From Selaginella moellendorffii (lineage: Eukaryota > Streptophyta > Lycopodiopsida > Selaginellales > Selaginellaceae), in contig NW_003314310.1 in assembly GCF_000143415.4 (NCBI RefSeq), forward strand, positions 31,194-95,193: a stretch of DNA of 64,000 nucleotides, read 5' to 3'. A program made the translations under genes and the position numbers. Shown here piece after piece: positions 1 to 8,357 of this stretch. Position 1 is the stretch's first letter, and each line of letters begins with the position of its first letter. Below the pieces are notes generated by a model. It was not told where the DNA came from. It saw only the letters and a program-made list of their open reading frames with translations, and searched no databases.

Positions 1-118
1 GCTGTGCCATGTCAGTGATTCGAACTTTGCCATGCCATGTCAGCGATCCGCGCCAAGATTATTCGCCGTGTAAAGGAATAATTACGCTGTGTGTGTACGT
101 CCATTTATGGCAATATAA

Positions 119-288
119 GGCCACACGCCATTCAAAGAATAATGCTTGACATAAGGCCACACGCCATTCAAAGAATAATGTTAGTTGAGCATGTTTTGGT
201 GCATTTTTGGGTTCAAAATTGCATGAGCCCACACGCTATAAAGTTTACCTGTACCAAAAATAGAAACAGCTTTATTTACTTGGGAATT
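119..288 (+). repeat. First of three direct repeats in the copy A leader
   Basis: A unit of roughly 110-160 bp recurs at about 1098-1215 and 1336-1510 (and in copy B at about 47849-47965 and 48087-48260). Each unit joins a 22-bp palindrome or its right half to a tract containing GGGTTCAAAATTGC and CACACGCTATAA. Here the palindrome is reduced to two right halves (119-133 and about 157-171). No protein is supported; the short open frames are accidental. Confidence 0.6.
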
Positions 289-289
289 T

Positions 290-774
290 AAGTGGTTGAG
301 GCATTTTTAAACTTACAAACACATGCCCTACTTACATTCCTTTGGTTGCCTAAAATTCAAAAATATTATAAACCTTTCTTTTTGCATTTTCAATGTTTTC
401 AATTATGGTTTTTGATTTTCGTAGGACCAGCCTAGTAATCTATTTGCATCCCATCATGTTTATAGCTAGCTTTCGTTCGTCCCCTTCGCTAGCCTGAGAT
501 ACATCTGCTCGGCATCTGCCTCTTACAGCATTTGCCCAGAAAGGGCATCTTTCTTCACGCAGCATTTGCCACATGTTTAGGGTTTAGGGTTTAGCGTTTA
601 GGGTTTAGCAATTCAGTAGCTTGATAAACATGCAAATACAGAACTTGATGCAAAATCCTTTGATATGTCACAATGCCCCTAGGACCATAAACACATTTCA
701 ATAGAGAGGGTCCTTTCATTTCATAACTCCTTACGTAGATCTTGGTGAAACCAGAGTTAGTGAAGTTAGTTTCT
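290..774 (+). other. Copy A leader without recognisable gene
   Basis: This AT-rich stretch has no counterpart in the corresponding part of copy B. It includes a short telomere-like run (575-609) and phrases such as CGGCATCTGCCTCTT that return at about 1254. No open frame of note was seen. Confidence 0.4.
575..609 (+). repeat. Interstitial plant-type telomere-like repeats
   Basis: About four consecutive GTTTAGG-type units are seen, one with a C in place of G. This is the TTTAGGG telomere repeat of most land plants and charophytes. It is too short to be a chromosome end. Confidence 0.6.
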
Positions 775-1081
775 TGTGATCCCGCATCTGATTGTGATGT
801 CCCTTTGCAGTTTCGATGGAAAGGTCAATGCACACCAAACTGTAAAATCTTGGAGCAAAATAACGGTCGGATCTATGGCAAATGCCCCTGAAACATTGTA
901 AGGCTCATGTGGTCTCATGTGGTGTCCGATCGAGATGCTTCTTTGCAGGGTCATCAAGAAAGACATTGTATACCATTCTGTAAAATATAGTTGCGATCTA
1001 ACGGTTGGATCTCCAGAAAACTCAAAAAAATCTCGCGCGTGTCAGAATATCCTAGGAATATACTCCTATGTGCCCCTGAAA

Positions 1082-1341
1082 ATGGCATGCGGCCCCACGC
1101 CATTCAAGAGATAATGCCAGATGACGCCGAGAATTTTTTGGTGCATTTTTTGGGTTCAAAATTGCATGAGCCCACACGCTATAAAGTTTATCTTTGCCAA
1201 ATAGAGAAAAGTTTATCTGTGTCATGTGAGGTAGTTACAGTCCTTTGTGCTCGGCATCTGCCTCTTGCAGCATTTGCACTGAAAGGGAATTTTTCTCCAT
1301 TCAGCATTTGGCCCTGAAAATGGCATGCGCCCACACGCCAT
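1082..1341. repeat. Two 22-bp palindromes in the leader of copy A
   Basis: Palindromes lie at 1082-1103 and 1320-1341. Both have the form ATGGCATGCGG or ATGGCATGCGC followed by a near-complementary right half ending ACGCCAT. Their equivalents in copy B are 47833-47854 and 48071-48092. Each starts one of the direct repeats of this leader. Confidence 0.75.
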
Positions 1342-1754
1342 TCAAGGAATAACGCCACAGGACCCCTGGATTTTTGGGTTTAAAATGTTTAGGGTTTTTT
1401 GGGTTTTTTCAAAATATTTTGGGTCCAACGTTTTTTGGGTTTCTTTGGTTCAAAATTGCATGAGCCCACACGCTATAATATTGATTTGAGAGAAAAATAG
1501 AAACAGATAGAATTTCTTTATTTAGCTGAACATCTGCCATTTTTGGAAATACAAGATGCTTTGGAATATCCAATCATGCATGGTATAAATATAGCGAGGG
1601 TATTAAATGATATCCCAATCATGATCTTTCTTTTGGATTTCGCGTGCATGCAGTCCGAGGAATGATGACGTTGCGGATTTCTTTTGGATTTTGCGTGCTT
1701 GCATGCGCGCGGCAATCCAGAAATTAATGGTGGCGCCCAAGTCCGAGGAATGAT

Positions 1755-1990
1755 GACGTGGCGGGATTACCAACCGTTGTGAAATTTCGCGCGTGTGAGG
1801 TTAGGTTTTGCATTTTGCTTTGTACTCGCGCTCGCGCTCGCATCACACTCGCGCTCCCGCTCGCATCGCGCTCCCACTCGCGATCACGCTCACTTCTCTA
1901 CAGGTTTCTCGTGTGCATCGGCGTCCACTCGCGCTTGCATCACACTCGCGCTCGCATCGCGCTCGTGTGCATCGGCGTCCACTTCAAGAC
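1755..1990 (+). repeat. GC-rich simple repeat (CTCGCGCTCGCATCACA type)
   Basis: An irregular array of CTCGC and CATCACACTCGC units lies upstream of the first intron. Copy B (about 48508-48735) carries a shorter version. Several frames stay open here only because of the repeat, so no protein is called. A TGACGTGGC motif just upstream (about 1755) resembles a plant bZIP site; whether it is a promoter element is inference. Confidence 0.55.
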
Positions 1991-2194
1991 ACACCCAGTT
2001 TGTAACTTCGCCGCCAACTCCGCCGCCCACTCCACCACCCACACGCAGCCCACTTGGCGTCCCGGGAGATTTCAGCACCACTCTCCAACTGTAAGTGGCA
2101 GAGTAGCCTTGCTGCTACGATCCGCTGCACACACAGTGCACATTCGCCAGCGAGTCCGGCCTCGATTGTCACGGCCTCCATTCGGCTTCAAATG

Positions 2195-2245
2195 GTAAGT
2201 CTTTTAGACCAAGTAGAAAATGGCATGAGGCCACATGCCATTCAG
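2195..2245 (+). other. Leader intron containing a 22-bp palindrome
   Basis: The donor is GTAAGT at 2195 and the acceptor TTCAG ends at 2245, giving a 51-nt intron. The palindrome at 2220-2241 (one mismatch) fills its 3' half and abuts the acceptor. Copy B has the same arrangement, with its palindrome at 48968-48989. Confidence 0.6.
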
Positions 2246-2296
2246 TAGCAACATTGGCATGCACCGATTGGGCTCTCGAGTGCAGTCCGGTTACAG

Positions 2297-2378
2297 ATGG
2301 CGTGTAGCCTCACGCCATCTTAGGATGCAGCCTCAAGACATCTGATGCAGTGGTGAATGGCGTGTGGCCTCACGTTAT
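2297..2378. repeat. Two further palindromes in the spliced leader of copy A
   Basis: They lie at 2297-2318 and 2357-2378; the second has a decayed right half. Both sit between AG-ending sites in the region before the first coding exon, so they may belong to one or more additional leader introns (acceptor ending at 2433). Copy B has them at 49045-49066 and 49105-49126. Confidence 0.65.
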
Positions 2379-3099
2379 TTCCAGCTGCTAGCTTTTCATC
2401 TGTCAGCTCTAATTGTTGTGCATTTTTGAACAGGCGAGGAATTGCGTTCTTCTTCCAGCCACTGTCAATGTGGATGCAGAGAAGGGGGAGGAGCTCACCA
2501 GTTGGACTTTCGGGATGGAAGGCGAGGATCTGATGCTGTACAACACAGATGGTGGGAGAAAAGAATGCATGGGGATCCTCATCCAAGTGACAGACACTCC
2601 ATGCAGTTCCATGCAAGAATATGGACTGGCACTTGTGGTATAGACAGCGTCCGCCTTCAAGATCCACCTTGCACATCCTAGCGGCTTCCCGGAGGGGGGC
2701 AGCGGCTATGAGGAATTCCTAGAGGGAGCTAGGGAGAGGTTGTCCAGGAGGCCCACAATTTCAAAGATGCTGCGGGTCTATGAAGATCACATGGAATCCA
2801 CGGACCTCACCTACGGCGATGTTCAAAAACTATATTCCAACATTGAGCCATTGAGAGTGCCTCCAGTTTGCGAAGCGAAGGGGAAGGGGGTCGATCTGGA
2901 AACTACCCCGAAGCAGAAAAGGGTGGTCAAGCTCAAGCCGACGTCCGACTCTGCTGCTCCAAAAAAGAAGCTACTCGGTGATGCCATTGCCTCGGGTTCG
3001 AACACTACACCCACCAAAAAGAAGAGCCGCAAAGAGCAGAAAGAGCAAGAAGAGGCAGCAAAAATTGTCGCAGATAATAGTACTTGTTACTATTCCAAC

Positions 3100-3480
3100 A
3101 AAGTATATACAATCGACGTGAGCCGTATCGAGATCCAAAGCAAATACAACCACAGGCTAGTATCTGATGAGTGGGTGGAGAAACTGAAGCAGAAGATGCT
3201 GGCAAGTCCAGTAACACCCGACATCGCAGACGTGATCCCCTACTACCGAACAATGAAGGGCGAGACGAGGTTTCCAGACTTGATCAATAGGAAGGTGTTG
3301 GACGATCAGAACATCCGGTTCTATGCCGTCTCCGGGCAGCATTCTAGCTTGGCGATGCAACAGATAGTTGTGGATATTATGGTGGGCGAGGAGGTGAAGA
3401 AAGTCTTCAAGACAAGAGTTGTCCGCCTGATAAAAGGCAACTCGCCCCTCCGATCTATCATATACATCTCCCACGCGCAG
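3100..3480 (+). other. ParB-like (DGQHR-like) domain of the cargo protein
   Basis: The translation runs YTIDVSRIEIQSKYNHRL, then EWVEKLKQKM, and about 55 residues later FYAVSGQHSSLAMQ. This matches the layout of ParB/Srx-fold domains: an IxVDxI strand with an NxR turn, a helix scanning as LxxLxxSM, then a GxHR-type box, here GQHS. The usual Arg of the box is replaced by Ser. In ParB and DndB families this region binds or cleaves nucleotides and is linked to specific DNA sites. The assignment is by pattern only. Confidence 0.45.
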
Positions 3481-3612
3481 AATGTCAAGCAAGAAACGTG
3501 CTACAAATCGGGTCTGCACGAGACATTGGCACGAACACGGAAGCTCTGGGTTCAACTGAAGAAGCCACAAAAACCAGGACAAGGACGTGCACTAGCAACT
3601 AGCGCCTGGTAG

Positions 3613-3666
3613 GTAAGCCTCGTTGCATGTGGCATAGCATGTGGCCTCACGCCATTTCCATTGCAG
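3613..3666 (+). other. 54-nt intron with palindrome (cargo gene, copy A)
   Basis: The donor GTAAGC follows the codon that is TAG here and CAG in copy B; the acceptor TTGCAG ends at 3666. The palindrome 3634-3655 lies just before the acceptor. In copy B (50357-50410) the intron is a multiple of three and has no stop, so retention would still leave an open frame there. Confidence 0.7.
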
Positions 3667-4569
3667 GAATTCTCGAGTCTTCTCTCGAAAACACTGGGGG
3701 TCAATGACACACTCAGCATCCATAACATTCTACTCGCGATAAAAGTTGTTTTTGACAAATGGGTAGATGTGCTGAGGAGGTACCATGACGGGGAGTTGCT
3801 AAACTCAATGGGTGTGGAGGACGGCCGGAAGCCCAATGATTTGAAGCTCAACGGCTTGCGTTTCTCGCGGTCTCTAGACGACGACGACCTTCTGACAGTG
3901 GCTAATGCTCTTCTACGTGGTGAGGTAGTCTTCAACAAGACCAAAATGACTCCCGACCATATTGTGACATACGAGGACTTGTGCACGACTCTGAGAGCTC
4001 GTGCGCTATTGAAGGATTGGATCTTCGAGCAAGTGGCCGTGGCGAGGGTGAGCATCGACACCACGCAAGAGATGATGGAAGAGCTGGACTTGTCAAATGA
4101 AGACATCGACGAGTACGTGAAGGGGGCCCCCAAGTTCATCGATCTGCTGCGGGATGCCACGAAAAGTAAAGCTGAGAAGTTGGATCAGTATCCAAATTTC
4201 ATTAAGAGGGATGTCGACCGCCGGCTTCAGAAACAGCTCGACCCCGCAGCAGAGGCCTATCGAGAACCTTACCGGGTATACGTGAATTCGGATGAGGATC
4301 AAAGGTGGAGGAGCATCGTTTCCCGCGGAGATGAGCAGGTCAAGAACATCTTTTGTGTGATGGACTTCACAAACGAGGAGATCACTCATGCAGACGAAGT
4401 CAGCTCCATCATTGACTTAATGGTGGGACTTGCGGAGGTGGAATCTTCAGTCCACTATATGATCTACGACTCCGAATCCTATCACAAGTTCTGGAAGGCC
4501 TTGAACGAGGTGAAGGCTCGGTTGAAAGGCAAGGAGATGCGGGAGATCCATGGGATAATGGCTAAGAAG

Positions 4570-4975
4570 AAGATACCGACGAATGTCCGCATCTTCACAG
4601 TTGCCCTTGTTATTGGTCCTGCAGCAGAGTGGGACTGGAGTGACTTCCCAGCTTCGTTCAACAAAGCCGATCGAATTGATCTGAGGGAGGTCAATTTACC
4701 CGTGCCTGAGGAACTGAAGACGGCTATGGAGCTTTCGAATCCAAAGAAAGCTCCAGGTGCAGCATGGGAAATGCTCAGCTGGGTCTTCAACGCAATAGCG
4801 GGTGACTCCAAGGGCAAATGCGTTGTCGAGTACAACTGCGGCGGACTATTCTTTCGAGCCGCACTACTCAAGGGTGTCCCGTGTGTTGCGGTGACAAACT
4901 CCATTGAAGAGGTGACTTCAATGGAGCATATAATTACAGTTGCCAAAGAAAAACAGTATCTTCTCTACGAACCTG
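4570..4975 (+). other. Region faintly like the SAM-binding motif of beta-class DNA methyltransferases
   Basis: After a hydrophobic stretch (FTVALVIGPAAEWDW) comes KCVVEYNCGGLFFRAAL followed by KGVPCVAV. The second part resembles motif I of N4/N6 methyltransferases (DxFxGxG, then AA, then a G and a V-rich strand). ParB domains are often found N-terminal to such enzymes in phages and plasmids, with motif I near the end, as here. No DPPY catalytic motif is visible, so if the relationship is real the domain is probably inactive. Confidence 0.25.
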
Positions 4976-5025
4976 GTGAGTACGCACTTTAAGTTTAAAT
5001 GTTATCTCACAAGCTCTGTATGCAG
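4976..5025 (+). other. 50-nt intron without palindrome (cargo gene, copy A)
   Basis: GTGAGT at 4976 and TGTATGCAG ending at 5025 join CCTG to GAGCG and keep the frame. No 22-bp palindrome lies inside. Confidence 0.65.
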
Positions 5026-5100
5026 GAGCGTGGCCACCCCCAGATGCTGAAACGGCGTTAACAGCTACTGATGTTAGGCCGAGGTCACAACCTGCACAAG

Positions 5101-5156
5101 GTAAGGTCACGTGAGGCCTCACGCCATTTTGATTATAGATCGTTGTGAATATTCAG
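5101..5156 (+). other. Short intron with palindrome (cargo gene, copy A)
   Basis: The donor is GTAAGG at 5101. Two acceptors keep the same frame: TTATAG ending at 5138 (38-nt intron) and ATTCAG ending at 5156 (56 nt). The longer one fits the size of the other introns. The palindrome right half (5106-5127) follows the donor directly. Confidence 0.55.
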
Positions 5157-5228
5157 ACACGAGGACTGAAAAGCGCACTGGTGGCGCGTCGAAGAAGGAC
5201 AAACAGACAAGCAATAGGAAAAAAGGAG

Positions 5229-5276
5229 GTACAAATTATATTTGCAATGGCGTGTGGTCTCATGCCATTCCTTGCA
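5229..5276 (+). other. 48-nt intron with palindrome (cargo gene, copy A)
   Basis: GTACAA at 5229 and CTTGCAG ending at 5276 rejoin a Gly codon (GG-A) in frame. The palindrome 5247-5268 occupies nearly half of the intron, next to the acceptor. Copy B has its palindrome at 51991-52012. Confidence 0.7.
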
Positions 5277-5421
5277 GGAGACACTTCTTCAAAGGCAAAA
5301 CAGGCAAGCACCAGCCAAGCTCAAACTGACAGTGGTCATAAAAAGCGAAAGCACGTTGGACAGTCGTCGGGATCAGAGGCGTTTGATTCAAAAAGGAAGA
5401 AGGGCAACGAAAAGATGATAG

Positions 5422-5468
5422 GTAATGCCTCGCGGTTATGGCGTGTGTGCTCATGCCATTCATTGCAG
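5422..5468 (+). other. 47-nt intron with palindrome (cargo gene, copy A)
   Basis: GTAATG at 5422 and CATTGCAG ending at 5468 keep the frame. The palindrome is at 5438-5459 (copy B 52182-52203). In copy B the acceptor reads TTGCAA instead of TTGCAG, which should abolish the site. Confidence 0.7.
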
Positions 5469-6020
5469 ATCAAGGGCTGAGTGAAAGGAGCCAGTCACCA
5501 CCTTCTGACTCAGATTCCTATGGCGGACTCCCCTTCCCCAATCTCAATGGAGAGGTACAATGGATGAGGGATGCTTTTCAAGTCAGGGCCACGTTTTTCT
5601 CATCTCGTCGTCTTCGAAGGGTGCAAGAACGTGCAGAAACCATGTTAAGACAGTCGGGTGAGGATACGGTCCTAGGTCACGCACTAAAACAGGCTATGGA
5701 TGTCTTGTATTTTGAGATGGAGACTCGGCCAGATGATTTTTCCAAGATGGTCCTGGAAAAACAAGCAATCCAGCCTGAGCAGCCTATGGAAGAAATGCAA
5801 GAGGGGGATGAGGAGCCAGAGAAAGATAATGAGCAGGAAGAGCAGAAGGACGAAGAGGAGGACAAAGAAGAGGAGGACGAAGAAGAGGAGGACGAAGAGG
5901 ACTTGGATGGTCCTCACAATGGTGACGATCACAATAACGACGATGACGATGATGACGATGATGGCCAGCCTGAGGTGGCCAAAGAGCAGCGGAGGAAGGT
6001 CATACAAGACAAACCATCAG

Positions 6021-6077
6021 GTAAATAATAGTACATCCATTCCTAACCTTTTACCATTTCTAACATTGTCCATGTAG
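6021..6077 (+). other. 57-nt intron (cargo gene, copy A)
   Basis: GTAAAT at 6021 and CATGTAG ending at 6077 lead into a 15-nt microexon at 6078-6092. The interior is pyrimidine-rich and lacks the palindrome. Confidence 0.5.
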
Positions 6078-6092
6078 GTCGCAGAAGAAATG
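6078..6092 (+). other. Probable 15-nt microexon (cargo gene, copy A)
   Basis: The bases GTCGCAGAAGAAATG stand between an acceptor (CATGTAG) and a donor (GTAAGT). Splicing it in keeps the frame and adds Arg/Asn residues. Skipping it also keeps the frame, since it is five codons long. Confidence 0.45.
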
Positions 6093-6296
6093 GTAAGTAG
6101 AGATTATTCAGTTGAATTAAGATACAAACTCTAGCCTTTAGTGTCGAGGAAGGATAGTGCCAAGCAAGGGTCGAAACGTATGTCCAATCCTTCAGAATCA
6201 GCAGTGCGCCCAAGTGATATCGGTCCTAGTTCCTCAATAGCAGTTGATGGTAAATACAGTATAGTCGATTCAATGTGCTAATGAGTTTGTTTTTAG
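6093..6296 (+). other. Two introns flanking a Lys/Ser-rich exon (cargo gene, copy A)
   Basis: The first intron is 6093-6141 (GTAAGT to CCTTTAG). The exon 6142-6249 encodes a basic, serine-rich stretch. The second intron is 6250-6296 (GTAAAT to TTTTTAG). Both keep the frame and neither holds a palindrome. Confidence 0.5.
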
Positions 6297-6664
6297 TAGC
6301 ACGGGAGGATACCATCTTAATCGAAGGGAGATATTTGGACATGCATATGGATCCGCCAGTGGACTCTACTTGCCTGCAAGAGTCATCAGAGCTGGTGGAG
6401 GCTACTATCCATATCAACGCCAAGCAAGCTGACCACGCTCCACTTGATGCTGCTCATACCACTAAGTCAATCTTGTCCACGTATCCAACTGACGGTGACC
6501 AGGCGCCATTGGACCCGCATGAGGCCGCCCCAGCCGCCGAGCCGGTCGTATCCTCATTTCCAACGTGTGCCCAATCGTCTGACTATGCGCCGTTGGAACC
6601 TCCCTACACCGCCCCTGCTGCCTGTTCGGTCATGTCCACTTTGCCAACGGAGGCACCAGCTGAA

Positions 6665-6761
6665 ATGGCGTGTGATCACACGCCATCGGAACCACCCCAT
6701 GCCACTGTTGAGCCAGTTGTACCAGAGTCTACAGCTGAAATGGCATGTGCCCACACGCCAT
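6665..6761. repeat. Two 22-bp palindromes inside an exon (copy A)
   Basis: The one at 6665-6686 is a perfect palindrome centred on TGATCA; the second is at 6740-6761. Both are read in the same frame, giving AEMACDHTPSE and AEMACAHTPSD in the Pro/Ala-rich part of the protein. The repeated peptide is therefore created by the DNA repeat. Confidence 0.7.
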
Positions 6762-6872
6762 CGGATGCGATTGACCCCACATTGCAGAGGAGAGTATTTC
6801 CGCCCTTCACGTTTCCTCGACCAAAACCCTCTGAACGACCATCGGGAGCACCATTCGCTAATATTGTAGATG

Positions 6873-6919
6873 GTAAAATTGACTTGTACCATTTTTTATG
6901 CTGACACATTTCATTTCAG
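6873..6919 (+). other. 47-nt intron before the FCP1-like exon (copy A)
   Basis: GTAAAA at 6873 and CATTTCAG ending at 6919 rejoin a GAT-G codon in frame with the HAD domain. No palindrome is present. Confidence 0.65.
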
Positions 6920-7539
6920 AGTCACGGCGAAAGTACTGTATCGTTTTTGATCTGAACGGTGTCCTTTTCTCCCATGAGCGTGGCTCGTCCTCGAATGTCA
7001 CTGCACCCTCCAAAGCCTGCGGTCGCAAGTTGGTCAAAAGAGACAGATTCACATTAATCACACGGGAGAAACTGCGGGATCTAATAATGACCATGCGACA
7101 CTTAAAACAGAGGGCCGGGTTCAATTTGCAATTGGGAGTTTGGACATCCATGATGCGCCACAATGCATTAACGTTGCTACAGATGATGCACGATCAGACG
7201 CGAGTAATATTACCATTTGACTTTCTCCTAACGCAGGAGGATTGCTTGACTATGGTCCATGTGAGGGGTAGCAAGCCCATCTTCGTCAAGGCAGAGGCTG
7301 TAGTGATGAACCGGACTGCTAGGTCAAGTGAAATCCTCATCATCGATGACTCGCCGATTAAAACTGCAGCGAACACGCACACATATGCAGTGCACCCCAT
7401 CTCNNNNNNNNNNNNNNNNNNNNNNNNNNNNNNNNNNNNNNNNNNNNNNNNNNNNNNNNNNNNNNNNNNNNNNNNNNNNNNNNNNNNNNNNNNNNNNNNN
7501 NNNCGTATTAGAGAAGAGATGGCATTACTATTGGGTTAA
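6920..7539 (+). other. FCP1/NLI-like HAD domain of the cargo protein (copy A)
   Basis: The domain starts right after the acceptor ending at 6919. It shows YCIVFDLNGVLFSHE (motif I, Asp codon at 6949), GVWTSM (motif II-like WTS) and LIIDDSP (7336-7356, motif IV). That set is typical of the FCP1 and SCP CTD-phosphatase family. The second Asp of the DxD pair is Asn here, which would remove the general acid; DLNG variants are known in plant relatives of this family. Copy B has IIDNSP, with a further Asp lost. Confidence 0.65.
7404..7503. other. Assembly gap (100 Ns)
   Basis: The run of N replaces sequence that copy B shows at 57231-57498. By comparison the real missing length is about 268 bases, so the 100 Ns are a placeholder. 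Confidence 0.85.
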
Positions 7540-7615
7540 ATCCTGATAGTGTGGAGAGTGATGAAATTCCAAGATTATTGTATAGGCGTTGGAGGCAAAA
7601 AATAACAGTCTGAGA

Positions 7616-7669
7616 TGGCATGTATTTATTTAAAAATGTAACTTATTATGGCATGGGGTTCCATGCCAT
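7616..7669. repeat. Palindrome behind the cargo gene (3' region, copy A)
   Basis: A lone left half (ATGGCATGT) follows the end of the ancestral reading frame, and a complete palindrome lies at 7648-7669. Copy B keeps both (full one at 57643-57664). A role in 3' end formation is possible but is inference. A further left half is at about 7929. Confidence 0.65.
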
Positions 7670-8020
7670 TGTATTAATATTAAAAGACAATTCTTTGAGA
7701 GGATTTGCATTATACTAGAAGTGTTACAGCATGTTATTGGAAGTCTACGAAGTTGTTTTATTAATAAGGGGAAAGTAAAGATTGAATGGGGACTTGGGCT
7801 CCACCTAGACTCGGAGCAACTGAGCCAATATTAAAAGGATGGAAAGAAATTGGACGACGATGACAAGGAGAAGAGAGAGGTGAAGCAGTGAGAAGTGATT
7901 GAGTAGACATTTCCTTGTTTAAAATAAAATGGCATGTGCCTCAATGCAGTTGAATTTTGTTATATTTATATACTATATAAAGGTTTGGAAACCTTATTTT
8001 ACAAGTGGGATAATGACAAT

Positions 8021-8042
8021 TCCCACTTTAACGAAATAGAGC
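8021..8042 (-). repeat. Right terminal inverted repeat of copy A
   Basis: It is identical to 58027-58048. It is followed by a T-rich flank that is unrelated to the flank of copy B, as expected for independent insertions. Confidence 0.75.
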
Positions 8043-8357
8043 TTTTTTCTAGAAAGGTGACCCTTGTGCCTTTCTTTTATAGTGTTCTACTTGGTGGCAG
8101 GTTGCACCTTGCATTTCACTAAGACTCTATGAGAGTAGTGAGCTCTCACTGATCTTGACTTGGTCTTGGTGGCTCTGCGCCTTGGCTAAGGATGGTGATG
8201 TCCAACTTAGTTGTTTGAAGTTGAGATGTTAGTACCCGTACTATAGCTTTGTCTATGAGGAAGTTGTGTACTGATATGAGTTCATCTCATGGTCTTCACT
8301 TTAGTTTCGACTGAGTGTTGATCATGTATAACTAGCCTCTTCTAAGGCATGCTCAGA
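8043..8357 (+). other. Flank of copy A, nothing recognised
   Basis: The sequence right of the copy A terminus is T-rich at first and then of average composition. It does not match the interior of the neighbouring retroelement and holds no gene that I can support. Confidence 0.4.

Larger units (their letters stand above)
2434..7539 (+). pseudogene. Multi-exon cargo gene of the giant element, copy A: ParB-like, methyltransferase-like and FCP1-like regions (broken)
   Basis: The first coding exon follows the acceptor ending at 2433; the true start codon is not resolved. Joining the exons around short introns gives one frame. Its order is an N-terminal part, a lysine-rich stretch (about 2940-3060, probable nuclear signal), a ParB-like domain (about 3100-3480), a long middle region with a faint methyltransferase motif (about 4570-4975), a Lys/Ser-rich linker, a Glu/Asp run (about 5830-5970), a Pro/Ala-rich repeat region (about 6430-6780) and a C-terminal FCP1/NLI-like HAD domain (from 6920). 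Three lesions are seen: TAG at 2641-2643 where copy B has GAG, TAG at 3610-3612 where B has CAG, and a lost T near 7535 that ends the frame early. An assembly gap (7404-7503) hides part of the last exon. I do not recognise the whole protein; the function is inferred from the domain resemblances only. Confidence 0.6.
1..8042 (+). mobile_element. Giant palindrome-bearing DNA transposon, copy A (right part only)
   Basis: This stretch matches copy B from about 775 to 5707 (B 47526-52451) and again from 7285 to 8042 (B 57111-58048), with only scattered differences by eye. It stops at exactly the same terminal sequence as copy B, after which the two flanks are unrelated. That shared end marks an element boundary and not the edge of a local duplication. 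Copy A keeps 1,577 bp of the cargo gene (5708-7284) that copy B lost to a retrotransposon. Bases 1-774 do not match the corresponding intergenic part of B. The left end and any transposase gene lie outside the window. Confidence 0.75.

Noticed and set aside
91-291. Small open frames with MRPHAI or RPHAIQ peptides, here and elsewhere
   Set aside because: The peptides are translations of the 22-bp palindrome and its neighbours, in leaders without coding features.
1758-2198. A 146-codon frame in the leader of copy A (and its equivalent in copy B)
   Set aside because: It stays open because of the CTCGC simple repeat, has biased composition and ends at an intron donor. The copies differ by repeat length, which changes the frame.
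5101-5138. A 38-nt intron
   Set aside because: It is possible from the splice sites, but the acceptor ending at 5156 keeps the same frame and gives a length like the other introns.
5677-6007. Ser/Val-rich minus-strand frames
   Set aside because: They are the antisense of the Glu/Asp run of the cargo gene.
775-8042. Copies A and B explained as a plain segmental duplication
   Set aside because: Similarity ends exactly at the terminal inverted repeat in both, and the flanks of B rebuild another repeat. Transposition is the better explanation, though the left end of A is not visible.
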